Source of the DNA: an uncultured Verrucomicrobiota bacterium
GTDB lineage: Bacteria; Verrucomicrobiota; Verrucomicrobiia; Limisphaerales; UBA8199
Length of the DNA: 35,733 nucleotides
Assembly: GCA_903873945.1 (NCBI GenBank)
Contig: CAIQQM010000170.1
Coordinates: 1 to 35,733 of the forward strand
Direction of reading: 5' to 3'
Shown here: piece by piece, positions 19,299 to 27,631 of the stretch
How positions within the stretch are numbered: the stretch's first letter is position 1
How the letters are laid out: each line of letters starts with the position of its first letter
The notes under the pieces: model-generated
What the model saw: the letters and a program-made list of their open reading frames with translations, nothing else
Told to the model about the DNA's origin: nothing
Database searches by the model: none
Position numbers and translations under genes: made by a program

Positions 19299-19882
19299 GA
19301 AGAATTGGGTTTGACGAGAGTGACAAGCTCCATTTTGAAGGAAATCGTTTCGTGATCTTCGCTGGCAGGCCCCGCGTTCAAATCCAGGTTAAGGTTCAGC
19401 ACCTGGAAATGGGGAAACTGATTCTCAAGGTCGGCGATGAATTTGCCGAGATCGTGAAAGTGAGCGGTGCCCGCGATCGGCAACGTGGCCTGCTTGTAAG
19501 GAAATGCGGGAAGCAGGGTCACGTCCGTGGCGGCGCCGAAGAGGCCGAATTGAGGCACGTCCACCTTGTAGCCGGCCTTGAATGGGCGGAGGGTGTTGAT
19601 GACCCAGGAATACATATCCCCCGACGCGATGTCCGCTTCCTGGCTGGCGAGGGCTTTTTTGGATTCGGCCAGCCGGGCGGCGATCTGGGCCGCATGTTTG
19701 ACCGCGTTTTGCACCTGGGCCAATTCGGTTTCCGCCCGCAGCCGCCGCGCCGCGAGGTGTGCGAGATTTTGGTACTGGCGCTTGATCAATCCAAAGCCCA
19801 GGCCGGCTGTGATGAACACCGTGAGCATGACAACCAGGATAAGCTGGTCCCGTTTCTCTTTTGATAGCTTGCTCAGTTTCAT
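19295..19882 (-). CDS. PilO-like pilus assembly inner-membrane protein
   Basis: Single N-terminal TM (LILVVMLTVFITAGLGFGLI) followed by coiled coil; operon position after PilN-like; start at 19882 gives ATGA overlap. Confidence 0.65.
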   Translation of the reverse strand: MKLSKLSKEKRDQLILVVMLTVFITAGLGFGLIKRQYQNLAHLAARRLRAETELAQVQNAVKHAAQIAARLAESKKALASQEADIASGDMYSWVINTLRPFKAGYKVDVPQFGLFGAATDVTLLPAFPYKQATLPIAGTAHFHDLGKFIADLENQFPHFQVLNLNLDLNAGPASEDHETISFKMELVTLVKPNSS

Positions 19883-20556
19883 CGCGTTATCTGCGGATAC
19901 CGGCATTCGATCGTAAAAAGCACGGAGACGCTTCCATTGCCGGGTGAAAGTTGCGGGGCGGACAGGTTCTTCAGGGTGATGCCATTCGTCTTGGCCAGCA
20001 TCTTTTGAAAATACGGGTTGGTAGCCAAAGCCTGCTTGAATTTGCCGATCTGGTCGCCCGGATTAGGCGAGGAATCGCTGGCTTCCAGGGTAAGCACGAT
20101 GTGTTCGGTGGCGGTCGCCGGTTTCCCCGGGAAAATGACATTATCGTCGTTGGTGCTGCGCTTGACGAAGGCGGTTTGCGAGTAGGACTGGTCGATCCGG
20201 AGACGGAGCAGCTGCACGTCATCGACGGTCGTGTGCTGCAAGGCATTGAGCAAATTGCCGTACAGCAGGCGGTTGGCGCTCAGTTTTCGCAACTCGCTCA
20301 CCCTTTCTCCGATCTCGAGATTCCTTCGCTGTTCATCCAGCACCTGCTTGTAAGCGTTGGTGCGGGCGTTCATCTGGTTTTCCACCCGGCTCAGGTCACT
20401 GCTCGCGAGGGTGGTCTTGAGCTGGAGAAAGCTGCTCCACACCAGCATGAGGCAAATAATGAGGGTGGCGATCCAAATGGCGCGCTTCACCGGGTCCCGG
20501 CGGCGCATTTCCTCCAGGGCCCGGGCTTCGGCAAGAAGATTTAGACGTATAGGCAT
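19879..20556 (-). CDS. PilN-like pilus assembly protein
   Basis: MPIRLNLLAEARALEEMRRRDPVKRAIWIATLIICLMLVWSSFLQ, PilN N-terminal NLL motif plus TM; follows PilM. Confidence 0.8.
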   Translation of the reverse strand: MPIRLNLLAEARALEEMRRRDPVKRAIWIATLIICLMLVWSSFLQLKTTLASSDLSRVENQMNARTNAYKQVLDEQRRNLEIGERVSELRKLSANRLLYGNLLNALQHTTVDDVQLLRLRIDQSYSQTAFVKRSTNDDNVIFPGKPATATEHIVLTLEASDSSPNPGDQIGKFKQALATNPYFQKMLAKTNGITLKNLSAPQLSPGNGSVSVLFTIECRYPQITR

Positions 20557-20571
20557 ACGGCGAAAGCGGGG

Positions 20572-21648
20572 TCAGAGCGCGGCCATCGCCGCGCCCAAAG
20601 CGACAGTAAGCTGCGTTGCCACCTGTTCAATTTCCGCGGCTTGTTGCGGCGGCAGGGACAGTTGCATGAGGTTGGTCGGGTTCAGCACCTTGCAGTCAAC
20701 CAGCAGCTCGCGCTGCAATATCTGCAGGATCACCGGTGAGCGGGTCGCGCCGCCCGTCATGAAAATCTGGGTTACCGGCCGATCATGCTGGTGTTCGAAA
20801 AAGTCAATCGAGGCCCGCAACTCGCGCCCCAGAGGCACGACCTGGGATTCCAGGTCGTTCAGAATCTCGGCGGGCATCCCTATCTTGATGCCTTCGGCTT
20901 CGGCATAACTGATGTTAAGGGCCGCAACGAGGCTTTGGGTCAATTTGTCGCCGCCAATGTTCACCACCCGGCTCAAGCCCAACTCTCCCCGGTTGAGTAC
21001 GCAGATCGTCGAGTGCCGGAACCCCAGGTCCACCAGCGCAACCACCTCGTTCGCAAATTCCGCCGGCATCGCCCGCTCGAAAGCGTTCACCGGGCCGATG
21101 AGGCCCGGGACGATATAATCCACGACCAGGCCCGCGCTCTTTGCGCCCGCGACAAGATCGTCCACCAGTTGCTTTTTGGCTCCGGTGACGAGGACCGTTT
21201 GCTTTTGCGGGCCTGCCGCGGTGTTCGGCGGCAGTTGAACCGGTTTGGCCTGGGGGTCGGGCGGGATCACGTGGCAATCGTACACATAGCCGGACAGTTC
21301 CTGCTGCAGGTAGGCCCGCGAGTTGTGCTTCAGCACCGCGCGCAGATCGTCATTCTGCAAACGGGGCATCTCGGAGTGGCGCACCAGGGCGTCATCCACC
21401 CCCATGGTCAGGGTCACAAACCTGGTTTTGGCGTTCAGGGCCTGGGTGACGGCTTTCAGGTGTTCCGCCAGCATCTCGGGCGAGAGTGTCTTTTCGAAAA
21501 TGGGGGCGTCCAGCAGCGCATACCCGCATAGGGCAAAACCCTGGCCCAGCCGTTGCAGGTGCACAACCTTGGTGATGCGGCTGCCCAGATCCATTGCCAG
21601 CATCTGGTCGCGTTTCTTTCTTGTCCCGTTGAAAAATGGCAGGGCCAT
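20572..21648 (-). CDS. pilM: Type IV pilus assembly protein PilM
   Basis: MLAMDLGSRITKVVHL; VALVDLGFRHSTICVLNRGELGLSRVVNIGGDKLTQSLVAALNISYAEAEGIK; IFMTGGATRSPVILQIL (actin-like ATPase). Confidence 0.9.
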   Translation of the reverse strand: MALPFFNGTRKKRDQMLAMDLGSRITKVVHLQRLGQGFALCGYALLDAPIFEKTLSPEMLAEHLKAVTQALNAKTRFVTLTMGVDDALVRHSEMPRLQNDDLRAVLKHNSRAYLQQELSGYVYDCHVIPPDPQAKPVQLPPNTAAGPQKQTVLVTGAKKQLVDDLVAGAKSAGLVVDYIVPGLIGPVNAFERAMPAEFANEVVALVDLGFRHSTICVLNRGELGLSRVVNIGGDKLTQSLVAALNISYAEAEGIKIGMPAEILNDLESQVVPLGRELRASIDFFEHQHDRPVTQIFMTGGATRSPVILQILQRELLVDCKVLNPTNLMQLSLPPQQAAEIEQVATQLTVALGAAMAAL

Positions 21649-21708
21649 GCAATGATTTCCTTTATACAGTCTGTAAAACCAATGCAAGCCGCTTCTTCCG
21701 CAGCCGTC

Positions 21709-22365
21709 TCAGGATTTATCAAAAATCACCGGGAACTGGAGCTTGCCGTTTGCGTCACTGACACGCACACTCTGCAGCAGGATATTCAAGTCCTTCCGGA
21801 CCGACTCGAACAAAGCCGGATCGCTCAACAAACTGAATTCCACAACCCCCGCGCTGGTCACAAGGAACACCGCCCGCCCGCGCCGGACCACCCCCTTTTT
21901 CCCCTTCCAGGTGAAATCAAAAGCCGGGCAAAGCTGCCCCATGGCCGGCTGCGAAAATTCCTCGAGAATCTTCGCGTCCGGATGCTGGCTGAACAGCGTA
22001 TCCCGGCAGGTATCGTGCGTCAGCTCGGTTCCGTTCGACGGCAGCGTGTCCTGGACCCGGAAAATATACGCCTGGCTGCAATCCGTGTTTACGAGCGCCA
22101 CCCGGTCGGGCGCCGTCAGGTCCATCCTCAGGCCGGACAGGATTCGGAAGGCGAACCGGTAGCCGTTTCGGGAGACGCAGGCATAGGTCGCGGATATTTG
22201 GCCCGGCCCGCCCACGGTTTTCACCTCCGCTTTGAACGCCGATGGAACCGTGGCGGCGGGCAAAACCTGGGCCGCGGCGTTGTCAGCGGTCAGGATCGGC
22301 CAGACCCCCAGTCCTATTACGACCAGCGAACCGATGGCTTTAACTATTGTTTGTATAGTTGACAT
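21709..22365 (-). CDS. Hypothetical exported protein in pilus operon
   Basis: 218 aa; N-terminal hydrophobic segment (IGSLVVIGLGVWPILTADNAAAQ), four Cys; overlaps neighbour by 26 bp. Confidence 0.75.
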   Translation of the reverse strand: MSTIQTIVKAIGSLVVIGLGVWPILTADNAAAQVLPAATVPSAFKAEVKTVGGPGQISATYACVSRNGYRFAFRILSGLRMDLTAPDRVALVNTDCSQAYIFRVQDTLPSNGTELTHDTCRDTLFSQHPDAKILEEFSQPAMGQLCPAFDFTWKGKKGVVRRGRAVFLVTSAGVVEFSLLSDPALFESVRKDLNILLQSVRVSDANGKLQFPVIFDKS

Positions 22366-24223
22366 TGTTTGGAGGGGGGACGATCCATTTCTGGCGAATG
22401 ACCACCGGCAGGATCGGCGTGCCGGGCGGCAGTTTTGTGTAAGACAGAAAGTTCAAATCAAAATTGAAATTCCTCTGTTTGGGCACCTGGTAATACGCCG
22501 TCGGGAATTGAAACTGGGTGTTCGCCCGGACGCTGTTGTACAGGTTCACCAGCGAGGTGTTCAACGTCAGCGTGTAGTTCGCCCAGTTCTCCAGCAAACG
22601 CGTGAGATTGTGCGCCCCGCCACTATACTGGCTCGCGGCTGACCCGGTGGAATAGACTACCCCGGCTAAAATGGCGGCGTTGATGGTAGTGTTTGCCGCG
22701 GTCCGGCTGCTGTAAATGCCACCGCTGGCGGAATCCGCCCAGTTAGCCGAGAGAATGGTTATGGCATCTGACACGAGCGAAGCCGGGAACTCGGTCGAGC
22801 TGCCATCCGAGTTGGTGTAGCCCAAACCACCCGCTGCGGTGTTGTAGTTGCCCTTCACATACAGAGGGTTCGGTGTCGCCACCGTAAACCCGGAAGGCTG
22901 GTTCGAGGAAGCGCCCCAATTGATCATGTTCGTCGGAATTACGGACCCGTTCTGAAGCCGCACGGCGGTAAGCTGGCCTGAGCTGTTTGTGCGGTTGTCG
23001 GCGACATAAAGAATATTAGGCGCGCCGGCGCCGGTGCTGGGGTAAACGCCGCTGGTGTTGGGGAACTTTGACGTCACCACCGGGTTGGTGATGAGCCACT
23101 TGTTGTATGCTGCGACATCTATCTGCGTCACCTTGACAAGGTCCCCTTCCCGCATGTCGGTGAATAAATTGGTAACGTTCAGGAAGGGGAAGTTCGTCGT
23201 GATTTGCACGTAGTTGCTGGCGTAGAGGTTGGTCGGGTAGTAGGTGGCCAAAATGTTGGTTGGCGTGTCGGTCGGAGAGACCTTGATCATCGCGGTCACA
23301 GTCGTGTTGCTCACCAGCAGCACAACGTCAGCCTCATTGTAGTAGCGCACCGCCCCCAGCGAGTTGGTCGGGGATTCGCCCACGGGCGGCATGTTGATGA
23401 TCTCGCGCACTGAATCCGGAGTGTTGTAAGCGGCGTTGGTCCCGATGGGCAGCGCAAGGGCGTTGGCGATAACCGCATAAGGCGGGATGCCGTTGTACGT
23501 GGTCGTGCTGGTGAATTGCGACTGCGCCCAGCCCGCCCATGGCGGGTTCGTGACGCTGCCTGTGGCGGTAACCGTGTTGTTGAAGATCAAAGGGTTCGAA
23601 GAGCCGACAAAAATGTTGCTGTTGGCGTGAACGCGGCCGGCGATGGTCAGGGGGGCGCAGGTCGTGAATTCCAAAAGGCTGTTATAGAAAATGGCAAACT
23701 GAAACACGGGAATAAGCGCGAGTTGAACCTCCTGCTGCACCGCGTTGGTGATTCTATTAAGAGAGGGTTTCTGACTCACATTCGAAACCACGCGGTAGGT
23801 GTTGGTCCAGCCGTTCAGGCCTATGAATTGAGATGATAACGGGCCGAATCCCGTCGAGTAAACGCACTGAACATACGTTTGGTTAAGATTTCCCTGCCCG
23901 TCGCTGAACTGGAATTGGCCCCAATAGGAATCCTCGCTGCTGGTGGGCACGTCCGTCAAGTAGCTCGAAAGATTGTTGGAGACGGCCGCGAGCTGGCCGA
24001 CCGCGAAGTCATATTTCATTCGCGCCAGAACTTTTTCCGTCGCCGCTTCGGCGGCGTAAAGCCCCGTGACATACTGGTTATTCCGGTTGTTCAGGTTGGT
24101 GGTGCTGGCCGTGCGGCTGATGGTCGCCGCCAGAATGACGAGCGTGAACGTGGCGATCATCAGCACCATCAGCAACGCATAGCCGCGATGACACTGGTTT
24201 GGAAAGGACAGCTTGATTTTCAT
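22340..24223 (-). CDS. PilX-like pilus assembly/pseudopilin-type protein
   Basis: MKIKLSFPNQCHRGYALLMVLMIATFTLVILAATISRTASTTNLNNRNNQYVTGLYAAEAATEKVLARM. Confidence 0.75.
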   Translation of the reverse strand: MKIKLSFPNQCHRGYALLMVLMIATFTLVILAATISRTASTTNLNNRNNQYVTGLYAAEAATEKVLARMKYDFAVGQLAAVSNNLSSYLTDVPTSSEDSYWGQFQFSDGQGNLNQTYVQCVYSTGFGPLSSQFIGLNGWTNTYRVVSNVSQKPSLNRITNAVQQEVQLALIPVFQFAIFYNSLLEFTTCAPLTIAGRVHANSNIFVGSSNPLIFNNTVTATGSVTNPPWAGWAQSQFTSTTTYNGIPPYAVIANALALPIGTNAAYNTPDSVREIINMPPVGESPTNSLGAVRYYNEADVVLLVSNTTVTAMIKVSPTDTPTNILATYYPTNLYASNYVQITTNFPFLNVTNLFTDMREGDLVKVTQIDVAAYNKWLITNPVVTSKFPNTSGVYPSTGAGAPNILYVADNRTNSSGQLTAVRLQNGSVIPTNMINWGASSNQPSGFTVATPNPLYVKGNYNTAAGGLGYTNSDGSSTEFPASLVSDAITILSANWADSASGGIYSSRTAANTTINAAILAGVVYSTGSAASQYSGGAHNLTRLLENWANYTLTLNTSLVNLYNSVRANTQFQFPTAYYQVPKQRNFNFDLNFLSYTKLPPGTPILPVVIRQKWIVPPPNNVNYTNNS

Positions 24224-24876
24224 GGGAAGGCGGCGTTGTGGGACGAAACTTTGAACTGGATTCGATAGTAATTGTAATAATTGCCGGGACCGACCTTTGT
24301 CAGCGGATACTGATACTGCGCAAATTCCATCGTCGTCACGATCACATACTTAAAAAGCCAGTCGGTCGCCAGGTTCCCCTGGTAGTCCTCGGCGCGAAAA
24401 GTCATGCTGCTACTTGTGGTATTGGTCAGGCTGCTCGCGATGATCGACGGTTGCGTGGATCCGCTGACCATCCGGCACAGCCAGGCGTTGTTGGTGTCGA
24501 ACCAGTACCGCACGTCGTAGCTGGTGGGATTGGTGTAGGACGTATAGGAGATTTGCAGGGAGTTCCCCACCTGGCTCGTATTCGTCGTGCACTGGGTGAA
24601 GTTATTCGTGCTGCCAGTGCCGATTTTCCAGACCATTGCCCCGCGGATGTCCGAGGCCAGTTTGTCGAAACCCATTCTTGATTTGTCGCTTGCCCCCAGC
24701 TTGCTGTTCACCAGCTCGTCATAACGCATCCCGAACATCTGCACTCCCACCATCCCGAGCATGACCACCGTGAAAATGGTCAGCGCCACCATCATCTCCG
24801 CCAGGGTAAATGCCCGGACCTCCCGCATTCTCCGGGTCCCGCCGTTGTCCTGACCGCAAGCGTGAAGAACTTTCAT
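24220..24876 (-). CDS. Prepilin-type N-terminal cleavage/methylation domain protein (pseudopilin)
   Basis: REVRA|FTLAEMMVALTIFTVVMLGMVGVQMFG; ATG at 24874-24876 overlaps upstream TGA (ORF-track start 25104 is over-extended). Confidence 0.85.
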   Translation of the reverse strand: MKVLHACGQDNGGTRRMREVRAFTLAEMMVALTIFTVVMLGMVGVQMFGMRYDELVNSKLGASDKSRMGFDKLASDIRGAMVWKIGTGSTNNFTQCTTNTSQVGNSLQISYTSYTNPTSYDVRYWFDTNNAWLCRMVSGSTQPSIIASSLTNTTSSSMTFRAEDYQGNLATDWLFKYVIVTTMEFAQYQYPLTKVGPGNYYNYYRIQFKVSSHNAAFP

Positions 24877-25436
24877 AGCGAGGGCATATCCGGCGCGAAT
24901 AGGTCCGCAATGGTGTTCGTGTACAGATGGGCCCGCCCCTTGTTCCATGTAAAGGGCCAGACCGTGTCCACCCTGACCATGTAGTAGGTGATTTGCGTGT
25001 TGAACGCATTCGAAATCAAGGACACCGTTACGAAATTGGTCGCGTAAAGGCAGTTCGTGCCGGAGACCGGCAGATCCAGCGTGTTGGTGGTGTACCCGGT
25101 CCACACGTTATTGGAGCAACTCCAGGCCGTCAGGTTCAGATTGGTGATCTGGCATTTGGTGTTGTCCCAAACCGCCGCTTTGGCCTGCTCGAGTTGCTGT
25201 ATCGAGTACGCCTGCGCCGCCAGCGAAAGCCCCGACCATTCCGCGCGGTATAGGCCCTGGACATAGGCGGTGATGACCCCGCAGAAAATAAGCGAGGCGA
25301 TGGCGAGACAGACCACCACCTCCGCCAAAGTGAAAGCCGAAGCCGGACGCTTCAGTGGGAAAGTCGGTATTGGTTCATTGGCATCCATAACCGGTCTCGA
25401 CCCTACCCCGAAAGATGTTTCATTGCAATTGCTCAT
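24873..25436 (-). CDS. Prepilin-type N-terminal cleavage/methylation domain protein (pseudopilin)
   Basis: RPASA|FTLAEVVVCLAIASLIFCGVITAYVQGLYRAEWSGLSLAAQAYSIQQLEQAKAAVWD. Confidence 0.85.
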   Translation of the reverse strand: MSNCNETSFGVGSRPVMDANEPIPTFPLKRPASAFTLAEVVVCLAIASLIFCGVITAYVQGLYRAEWSGLSLAAQAYSIQQLEQAKAAVWDNTKCQITNLNLTAWSCSNNVWTGYTTNTLDLPVSGTNCLYATNFVTVSLISNAFNTQITYYMVRVDTVWPFTWNKGRAHLYTNTIADLFAPDMPSL

Positions 25437-25455
25437 TCCAGTATGAGGCGCCAGC

Positions 25456-26634
25456 CTAGCTTTGCCCCGGGATGGGCAGCAGCGTAATCCGGTAAAACCG
25501 GTGGCTGTTTGTGCCGATGCTTTCAGTAAAGGTGGCCGTGGTGTTGTTTGTCGTGATGATCATGGCGCCGTTCTTCCAGGAAGCGTCACTCAGGTTCAGC
25601 TTGTACTGCACCTGGTAGTCACGGTTGGTCACCGTGCTCCAGGTGATGGTCACGCTCGCGGGACTGGCTGGCACGATGGACTGGATCACGGGAAATACGG
25701 GCGTGACGAATCCCTGGGAGTCGATTTGCCCCGGCGTATCGAGGAAATCTTTAAAATCAATCAGTGCCAGCTGGGTTGGGGTGAGGCCCGCGCTGTTCGT
25801 CCCGAAACGCAACGAGTCAACGTTTGGCGAGTAGCCCGTGATCGTCAGATAAATTCCGCCCCAATCCTCGTTGTGACTGTCGGCGAAGACCAGGGTGCTG
25901 GCGGCATCGCCAAAATCGATCGTTCGAACCGCGCCGTCGTAGTTGTTGCCGGCCAAATCCAGCGTGCCAAGCGTTTGGCTAAAGCCGCCGGTGCCGAACG
26001 TCGCCGAGGTGCCTGAGTTGTCGCCCGTGCCCTCGGCGAGCACCAGCTTGCTCGTGTTCGGAAGCACCTGGGGCGCACCCAGGAGCAGCGTGCCGCCTTC
26101 GATCACCGTCGGACCAAGATACGTGTTGGTCGCTCCCAAAATCACGGTTCCGTCGGCGCATTTGTCGATGCCGTTGGTCGTTCCTGCCGCGCTGGTGATA
26201 ACGGAGTTGATCGTGGCGGTCTGTCTGCTGTACCCCACTGTTGAAATGTAGGGCGTGTTTTTGTCCAGCACCCCGCCTTGCAGCGTGGGGGTGCCGTAAA
26301 GAAAGGAGATGTCGCTGACCTGCTGGGTGTTCACGACGGTCACCGTGTACGACCCAACATCGCTCCACCAGGTGTCTCCATAAGCCGCAAAAATTACATT
26401 CGCCCGGTTTGTGTAGGCGAAAGTGTCGCTGTCCCCGTAATAGTCCACTGTCCAGAACGGGTCCACGCCCCAGGTGCCCGAGGCATCGTCGCCCGCCCCA
26501 TCGTCGCTCCCGTTGGCGTCCCAGTAATAAGTGGGAGTGGAAGCATTCGTCAAAGTGACCGAGAATAGCAACGCCAGCACCGTTGCTCGTATCCAGTTGC
26601 TTCTGCGTGTTGTCTGTAAGATGAAATAGTTCAT
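25456..26634 (-). CDS. Secreted autotransporter-associated beta-strand repeat-like protein
   Basis: TYYWDANGSDDGAGDDASGTWG..., GIDKCADGTVILGATNTYLGPTVIEGGTLLLG; C-terminal YQVQYKLNLSDASWKNG...HRFYRITLLP; start at 26634 (MNYFILQTTRRSNWIRATVLALLFSVTLTNAS). Confidence 0.8.
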   Translation of the reverse strand: MNYFILQTTRRSNWIRATVLALLFSVTLTNASTPTYYWDANGSDDGAGDDASGTWGVDPFWTVDYYGDSDTFAYTNRANVIFAAYGDTWWSDVGSYTVTVVNTQQVSDISFLYGTPTLQGGVLDKNTPYISTVGYSRQTATINSVITSAAGTTNGIDKCADGTVILGATNTYLGPTVIEGGTLLLGAPQVLPNTSKLVLAEGTGDNSGTSATFGTGGFSQTLGTLDLAGNNYDGAVRTIDFGDAASTLVFADSHNEDWGGIYLTITGYSPNVDSLRFGTNSAGLTPTQLALIDFKDFLDTPGQIDSQGFVTPVFPVIQSIVPASPASVTITWSTVTNRDYQVQYKLNLSDASWKNGAMIITTNNTTATFTESIGTNSHRFYRITLLPIPGQS

Positions 26635-26922
26635 GCCAAGTGAGATTGTCAGCAAGTGGGATGCCGAAATTTGCCTAACACAGATTTTATAACCTGTTGC
26701 CCGAAAATATATTGCAATCCGCACGGCTTGGTTCAGGGGAAAACCCTTCGGCTCTGCCGGAGGACTTGCAAAGTTTACGTGTGAAAGGAGACTGTATTTG
26801 CCTCGGCTAATCGCATCAGTTATGATTGCATAGGCTTAAGCCCGCACTCCGAATGAAATGGGGACCGGGGGGCGCGGAATGTTTCTGGCCTTGGTGGTTA
26901 GGACAGGTGGTCTCCTTGATTT

Positions 26923-27336
26923 ATGCCGCGTAAAAAAATTCTAGTCATTGATGATAGCCGCATCATTCTGAAAACCCTCTCCCTGAAGTTGACCGCCAAC
27001 GGCTATGATGTCGTTACTGCGATTGACGGGAGCGAGGCCATCGCGGCGGTTCGGCACGATAAGCCCGACCTTATCCTGCTCGATATCGGTTTCCCGATTG
27101 ACGTCGGTCACGGTGGCGGTGTGCCGTGGGACGGCTTCCTCATCATGGATTGGTTGCGGCGCATGGACGAAGCCAAGGACACCCCATTCATCATCATTAC
27201 CGGCGGCGATCCGGCCAAGTTTAAAGACCGCGCGCTCAAGGCGGGCGCCATCAGTTTCTTTCACAAACCCATCGAAAACAACGAGTTGCTCATCGCCATT
27301 CGCCAGATTTTCGGGGAACCGGATCCGCCGGCCTGA
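26923..27336 (+). CDS. Response regulator receiver-domain protein (paralogue of 3668-4234)
   Basis: KKILVIDDSRIILKTLSLKLTANGYDVVTAIDGSEAI...PDLILLDIGFPIDVGHGGGVPWDGFLIMDWLRR...FIIITGGDPAKF...AISFFHKPIE. Confidence 0.93.
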   Translation: MPRKKILVIDDSRIILKTLSLKLTANGYDVVTAIDGSEAIAAVRHDKPDLILLDIGFPIDVGHGGGVPWDGFLIMDWLRRMDEAKDTPFIIITGGDPAKFKDRALKAGAISFFHKPIENNELLIAIRQIFGEPDPPA

Positions 27337-27429
27337 CCGCGCATTCGCGGCGCGCCAAAGCGCCGCTACGGCGCGACGGCGGCTGCCGCTTTCGCCAGGT
27401 TTAATCCGTCTAAAGTTCTAGGCCCTCCC

Positions 27430-27605
27430 CATCTGTGTAAATCTGCAATCTGTGGCCAGACCCTCTGGCTTCAATCCGCAATCCGCATTCCGCAATCCGC
27501 AATCCGAAATGGAAGATTCCGTGTTCAATCAGTGGCTGAATTTCTTTTCCCCGTCTGTGATGGGAAGTCGAACTTCGACTCTGTGGCCATTCCGTCCGCC
27601 TTTCG
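27430..27605. repeat. Dispersed intergenic repeat block C
   Basis: 'atctgtgg...ctctggcttcaatccgcaatccgcattccgcaatccgcaatccgaaatggaagattccgtgttcaatcagtgg...'; 27521-27585 identical to 3495-3559. Confidence 0.88.
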
Positions 27606-27631
27606 CCTCTTTGCGTTCTGCGTTAAATTCC

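Noticed and set aside
24877-25104. N-terminal extension of the 24220 pseudopilin ORF
   Set aside because: Overlaps the preceding pseudopilin gene; ATGA start at 24876 fits the A|FTLAE prepilin signal
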